This document shows, piece after piece, positions 56,001 through 62,000 of a DNA stretch of 64,000 nt. The first letter of the stretch is position 1. Each line of letters begins with the position of its first letter. Under the pieces are notes generated by a model. It had not been told where the DNA came from. It saw only the letters and a program-made list of their open reading frames with translations, and did no database searches. The DNA comes from Rallus limicola (Eukaryota > Chordata > Aves > Gruiformes > Rallidae), in NCBI GenBank assembly GCA_022605955.1, contig JAKCOZ010000003.1, positions 58,838,179 through 58,902,178 of the forward strand, written 5' to 3'. Both the position numbers and the translations under genes were made by a program.

Positions 56001-59000
56001 GACAGGCTGTGAACTCTCTGTCTTTGGAGATATTAAAAATCCTGATCCTAAGCAACCTGCCCTAGTTACTCTGCTTAGAGCAGAGGCATCAATTAAGTAA
56101 TTTCTAAAGGCCCATTCCAACTTCAACTATTGTATGATTCAAATGTCACTCTGAACCTATCTATTGACAGCAGCTCCTCTCAGCTGCTTTATCTTCAAGC
56201 TATCTGCATATAGGTGAAGGGATTTTTCAACTGTTTGATACTACCCTTGCAGTTGTTGGTAAACATTCTGCTTGTAGGCTATTTTTCAGGAAGCATGCCA
56301 GAAAAAAAATGTGACAATTCACTCAGCTGAACTTGTTTCACAATATTTAGCTTCCTAAATGTCGTTCATCCTGATGACAAATTACTCTCTGCACATGCTG
56401 ACCATTACTGTTGAAGACAAGAACATCCTTACCACTATCACTACATTGATACTGACTTCCTCTTAGACACTCCCTTCTTCCTTTGTTTTTTCTTCGTCCC
56501 ATTATTCAGGATATGGTTATTACAGGCTGGAGTGTAGTTTAAGTATATGGAGAGACACGCAACATAAGGAATCAAACCACTGTGGCACAAAGCTCAAGAG
56601 AGTTATAAATGCATTTCCTGGGGGAGAAATTAGTCCAAGTTGATACCTAGACTGCAATGCAGTCTGCAATCTGTACTGATCAAATGAGTAAAAAGGCAGC
56701 TGCCAAACAGATACTAGCCTTTCTTTCTGTACATATTTTAAGCCTGGAGAAAAACAGAAGAGGTAACACAGAAGGAGGGAAGACAAAGGAACACTAAACA
56801 CAGATGATCATTATCCTCATGAGTCACAGATAAAAAATGTAATCCCATTGTCTATTTATACAACATAGTGCAGGACTGCTTCTTTTCCATTGAAGTACTG
56901 GGTTTTGAATAAGAGACTTGAAGTGGGGAGGGGAAGCATGCAGCTTGCTCGAGATCCACATGTAAGTATGCTACCTTTTTTCTTACATATTTACACAAAA
57001 TAGGCAGAGTAATTTACCTCTTGATACAAAGCACTTTCAATAGACTTAAGCTTTGCAGTTGCTGCAGGTCTCATTGCTTCCATGGCTACTCCAGTGAGCT
57101 TTGCCTTTCTCTTTTTTCCTAAAGCAATATACAATTCATATAACAGCTTTGTTGCAGCCCCATGCTGTCCTGTCATTATGTCCTGGGCCACATTCTCATC
57201 AAACTGTACACCAAGGAGGTGGAGCGTGGGCTCCAGGCGAGAAAAATTGTTAGCTTTTGCATTTGCAACCCTATATGATTTAAAACAACAACAAAAAAAA
57301 TCAGAACATAAATGTACTTTCAATTCCAGCTTGCTGCAGTAAGCACAGTCATGACATATATCTCATACCAAGGTAGAAGGGGGCGTGGGGAAAAACCCAC
57401 TAAGGTCTTCCTTAAAGTAATGTGATACACACTTTGGCTTATGTATTATACTGCAGTACATGTAACTGGATTGGTTTACTAGACATAACTTTTAGAGAAA
57501 ACAGATACCACATCGGGCTATATAAGACCTAATACATGCACATGCAAAGCACATCTGACATCAAAGTTTACCTGCAATTACAGTTAACTTTAAGCTATCC
57601 ACAAAAAGTCCAAAGAATTACAATGAAGTTTCTATATTAACAGCCTCAATCCACTTGAGCTCTAACCAGCCATAACATAAGAAATTGTAAAAAAAAAAAA
57701 AAGTCTATGTAATCTACTGAAGCTCAGAACACCCTGTCACATTTTTTCCCCAATAAAGAGAAATGGACACGTGGGTTGGAGTAATGTTGAAAACCGAGAC
57801 TATGGTCTCAATGTTTCTTGATATGTAGATTTTCACACAGGAACATTCAAGATTAGGAGATAAACAGGCCAAAACCCAGTAACAATAAATTATAAATGTA
57901 TCAAAATTAACACATGAAATTTCATCCAACAAATCTGTAACTTCAAGCTGTATCAGAACACCATGCTTTCTATACAGGTCTATGACTTGACACAATAGTT
58001 CATTCACATGAACCAGAAAGCTTTTGAGATCTGCAAAGGTGCACTGTAAGTCTAAGAAAACATTCAATTTCAACATAAAACCTTCTGGTGACACACTGTT
58101 CACCTGATTCCTAGACAAAACAGTCCAGGTGACTGTTCTTCTCACTGTAATAGCCCATGCCTTATTTCTTAGATAATTACATGTAACTCCAGTTTACAAT
58201 TATTGAACAGTTTTCTGTTCCATTTCTGCCACTGATTCATTGTCAGAAATCACCTCACAGGCATTGATTTAAGTGGTGATATCACATTTTAACTTTTTAT
58301 CCTGTAGTAAAATCAGACAATATCTTAAACCAGACTCATAATCCTAAAATACTGTAAATCTTATTTGAAGATTATTGCAAGAGTTAGCAAAGATGACTTT
58401 TTTTTTTCAAATATGGACAACCAAGCTGGAAAAAGTTTTCCAGTAGTATTCCTTTTAAAATATTATCACTTCCTTAATTATTCCCTTGCTTACATGTCCA
58501 AGAATTGTGTAACATAAGCAGCTAATATAGTTAAGTAGAAATTTTACTCGCAATGACCTGACACTGCTTTCTATTAGTGCCTTCTACATTACAGCTACAG
58601 ATCCTAAACAAGGAATCTACAGTTCTCCCATGATCACCCCACAGGTATGATCTTGCCTTGGGCTGTGCTAAAACACATTAAACTGATGCCAGACTAACAA
58701 ATGATCCATGAATAAGAGGCCTTTCCTTAACAGCACACTGCAAATTTTTAAAGTATTACTTTATAGATATTAAATAAGATTAGGCAGGTATAGGTTCTTG
58801 CAGGCTCCCTGAACAATTCAATGACTTGTTGTCATTAATAACAGTAATAATTGCTTTTAACGTGCAGGAGAAATACCTTGGAATTGAGAAAACATATGAT
58901 TCAATACTTGATAATTCTCAATGACAGTAATCATTAGAAATGAAAAAACATGAAGAAAGCTGAAAACATGAAAATATATATTTACAAAGTCAGGGATTAA

Positions 59001-62000
59001 AGAACACCACATATTGTCCTCCTGCCTCTCATATGCTAGATACTCCCAGACCTTAGCATTCACAGAATCACAGAATGTTAAGACTTGGAAGGGACCTCAA
59101 AAGTTCATCTAGACCAACGCCTTTGCCAGAGCCGTATCACCTAACTCACAAAGGAATGCATCCAGGGGGATTCTGAATGTCTCCAGAGAAGAAGACTCCA
59201 ACTCCTGTGCTCCAGTACATCCATGTCCTTGTACTGGGCAATCCTGAATTGGACACCACACTCCAGACGTGGTCTCACCAGAGCCATATCTTCTTCATGT
59301 TGTCCAGGATGCTGTTAGCTTTCTTTGCTGCAAAGGCACATTGTTGGCTCATGATCAGCTTGTTCTCCTCTGGGGCCTCCAGGTCCTTCTCTGCAAAGCT
59401 GATTTCAAGGCATTTGGCCCCCAACTGGTAGTGGAGCATGGGGCTTTCCTCACCAGGTGCATTTCCCTTTTCTGAACTTCATGAGATTCCTGTCAGTCCT
59501 TTCCTCAAGCCCAGCAGGGTCCCTCTGAAGCATCTGTGTATCAACCACTCCTTCCAGTTTTGTTTTGTATTGTCTGCAAGCTTGCTGAGGGGTGCACTGT
59601 CTCATCATGCCAGTCATTAATGAAGAGTACTGGTTTCACATTTAGCCCTGGGGCTGCACCACTGATCAGTAGCCCTCTGTCAAGATCCACAACCAGAGAG
59701 ACTAATTTGACAAAGGTTAAACCCCCTTGTGTTACAATCAACCTCAGATCCCTCTGGATGGCTGGGGATGGCTGGGCTTAACTCCTGAGTGATATCCAAT
59801 TAGATGTTTTGTCATGACCAGATCTTCTCAATTCTTGGAATTAAGACTCAAAACAGAGTCAAGGTTCAAGTCACTTTATTTGGCCCACAACAACTGTGCA
59901 AGAAAAGGGAAAAATTAAGATAAAAGGGTGGAAAAAGAGAGAGAAGAGAGGGAGAAAGAGATTGCAATATCTACCACTGCAGAGCTACAGCTGTCCGGTC
60001 TGTCCGATGACCTCAGGTCCAATGGCAGAGCATTCTTCAAAGTCTTCAAGTCCAATTGGGGAGGAACGTTCCCTTGATGTCCTGTTTTCTCCTGATGTCT
60101 TCACCCTCCTTCCACAGCAGAATGCTCTCTTTTTGTAGTCATCCTTGGCATAGCCACACCTTCCACCTGGCTGTGGGAATGCTTCAGGTTGGATGGCGGA
60201 AGGAACACTCTCTTTTGTCTTTAGGCTGGATCGTGGAATGCTCCTTTTTGTCTTTGTTGCTCTTGCCTTTTACAGTGTTATCTCATTTCATAGTCATTAA
60301 ATCCTTGGCATAAGGCACTTTAAGCCTGATGAGTGGAATTTACTTTGTTGTAGGGATGAGGTTTTATGGTGACTGAGAGAAAGAGAGGGGTAGAAAAGAA
60401 ATAGAGAGGGGTATGGTTCAGTCGGCGATTGTTAAGGCATATCTCTAGTACCTTACACCCTCAGATGCACCTCACACTGCTGATCCCAACCCCTTGAGCC
60501 TGGCAGTTCAACCACATTTCAGTCCACCTCAGTGTCACTTAGCTAGAATAGACCTCTTTGGTTTGTCTATCAGGATGTTAAGGAAGCCAGTGCAGCATAT
60601 GCTTATCTTCTCTCAACCATTGAGCCCACCACCTCATTGTAGAGGGTTGTGAGGTTAGGCAGGCATGATTTTCCCTTCATAAATCCATGCTGACAACTCT
60701 CAATCATCTTCTTGTCCTAAATATACTTGGAGAGGATATCCATGCTTATTTGCTCCATTAGTTCCCAGGAACCAAGATGAGGTCTCTCTGGCAGTATCCT
60801 TTGTGCCCACACAAAATAGCATGAGGGATAACACTGCAAGGGCTGGAAGTTTACTTGTAAACTTGGAAGTTTTTATATAAATCTTCTTCCAGGGCTTCAC
60901 TCAGAGTCTCACAATGAATGTCCAGCTTTTTCATTTTAGCAAAAATGGAATGGTCAGCACCACACCTGACACCTGAATTCCTCATTTTAAATAGTTCATG
61001 TGACAGTGTCAGTATCTTCAAACTTAGAGACATCCATGAAGGGTTGGTTGAACTTTTGAACTAGCCTGCTAATGTAACTATCTGAGTTAGAGTTAAAATG
61101 CATCATCTTCATGAAATAGGATGATCAGTATCTCTGAAAATACCAAGCAAATCCATGTACCAAATACAAGCAGCTTTTGACTCACTAATAAATGTAGCAA
61201 ATCTTAGTAAATTCTATATATCTTTACCATTCTGCATTAGATAATCCTAACTGAAAGTAATATTTTGACTAATTTTTGTAAGAGACTTGTACTACATACA
61301 AACCTGCTCTGAGAAAATTGATTAAAGTCATCCTGAAGACCGTATTTGTGTAGAAGTTCTCCTAGGAGGTAGCCAGTAGAAAACTCTTCTGAAAAGGACC
61401 CTGGAACTAAGTTCATTTTTTTTTGTTGTTTTAATAAACGATCAAGATAATTTCAACAATGCATAATCTTAATAAAATGTGTTGCTATTTTGTAACAAGT
61501 TTAAGGCTGAACCTTATTAAATAATTCTACAGAATCTTAGGAGTTTGGTCTAGCGGTGACTAGTTTTCAAGTTACAAAATTAATCTGTTTCCAATGTAGC
61601 CATTTCACAACATAAGCCATAGGTGGTCATTGAATTTTCACTGTCAGTGCTAAAAAGTAAAAGTTGCCATAACTGTCGTTAGGGCCATGGCAATATTTAT
61701 AAATGATAGTAACTAAACTCTCTGTAAAAAAAGAAAAGCAGAAATGAGAGTCAAACTAGATCTAACGTGATGCTTTTCCATGGAAAGTCACTTCCCCATT
61801 GTTGCAGTACAAGCACCTCCCCGAAGCCAGCACACCTGCCACCTAAAGCAAAACATTGCTTTGCAAACACATTAAAGTGTTTTTATCCTCCGGAGTCCTT
61901 ATTAGCAGATGAAGCTTGAGCTCGTCGTACCTTCTGGGAGCACTTGCGCTTAGAGGGAAGTAGCTTCACCTCGAAAAACACAGCCTGGCACACGTAGGCT

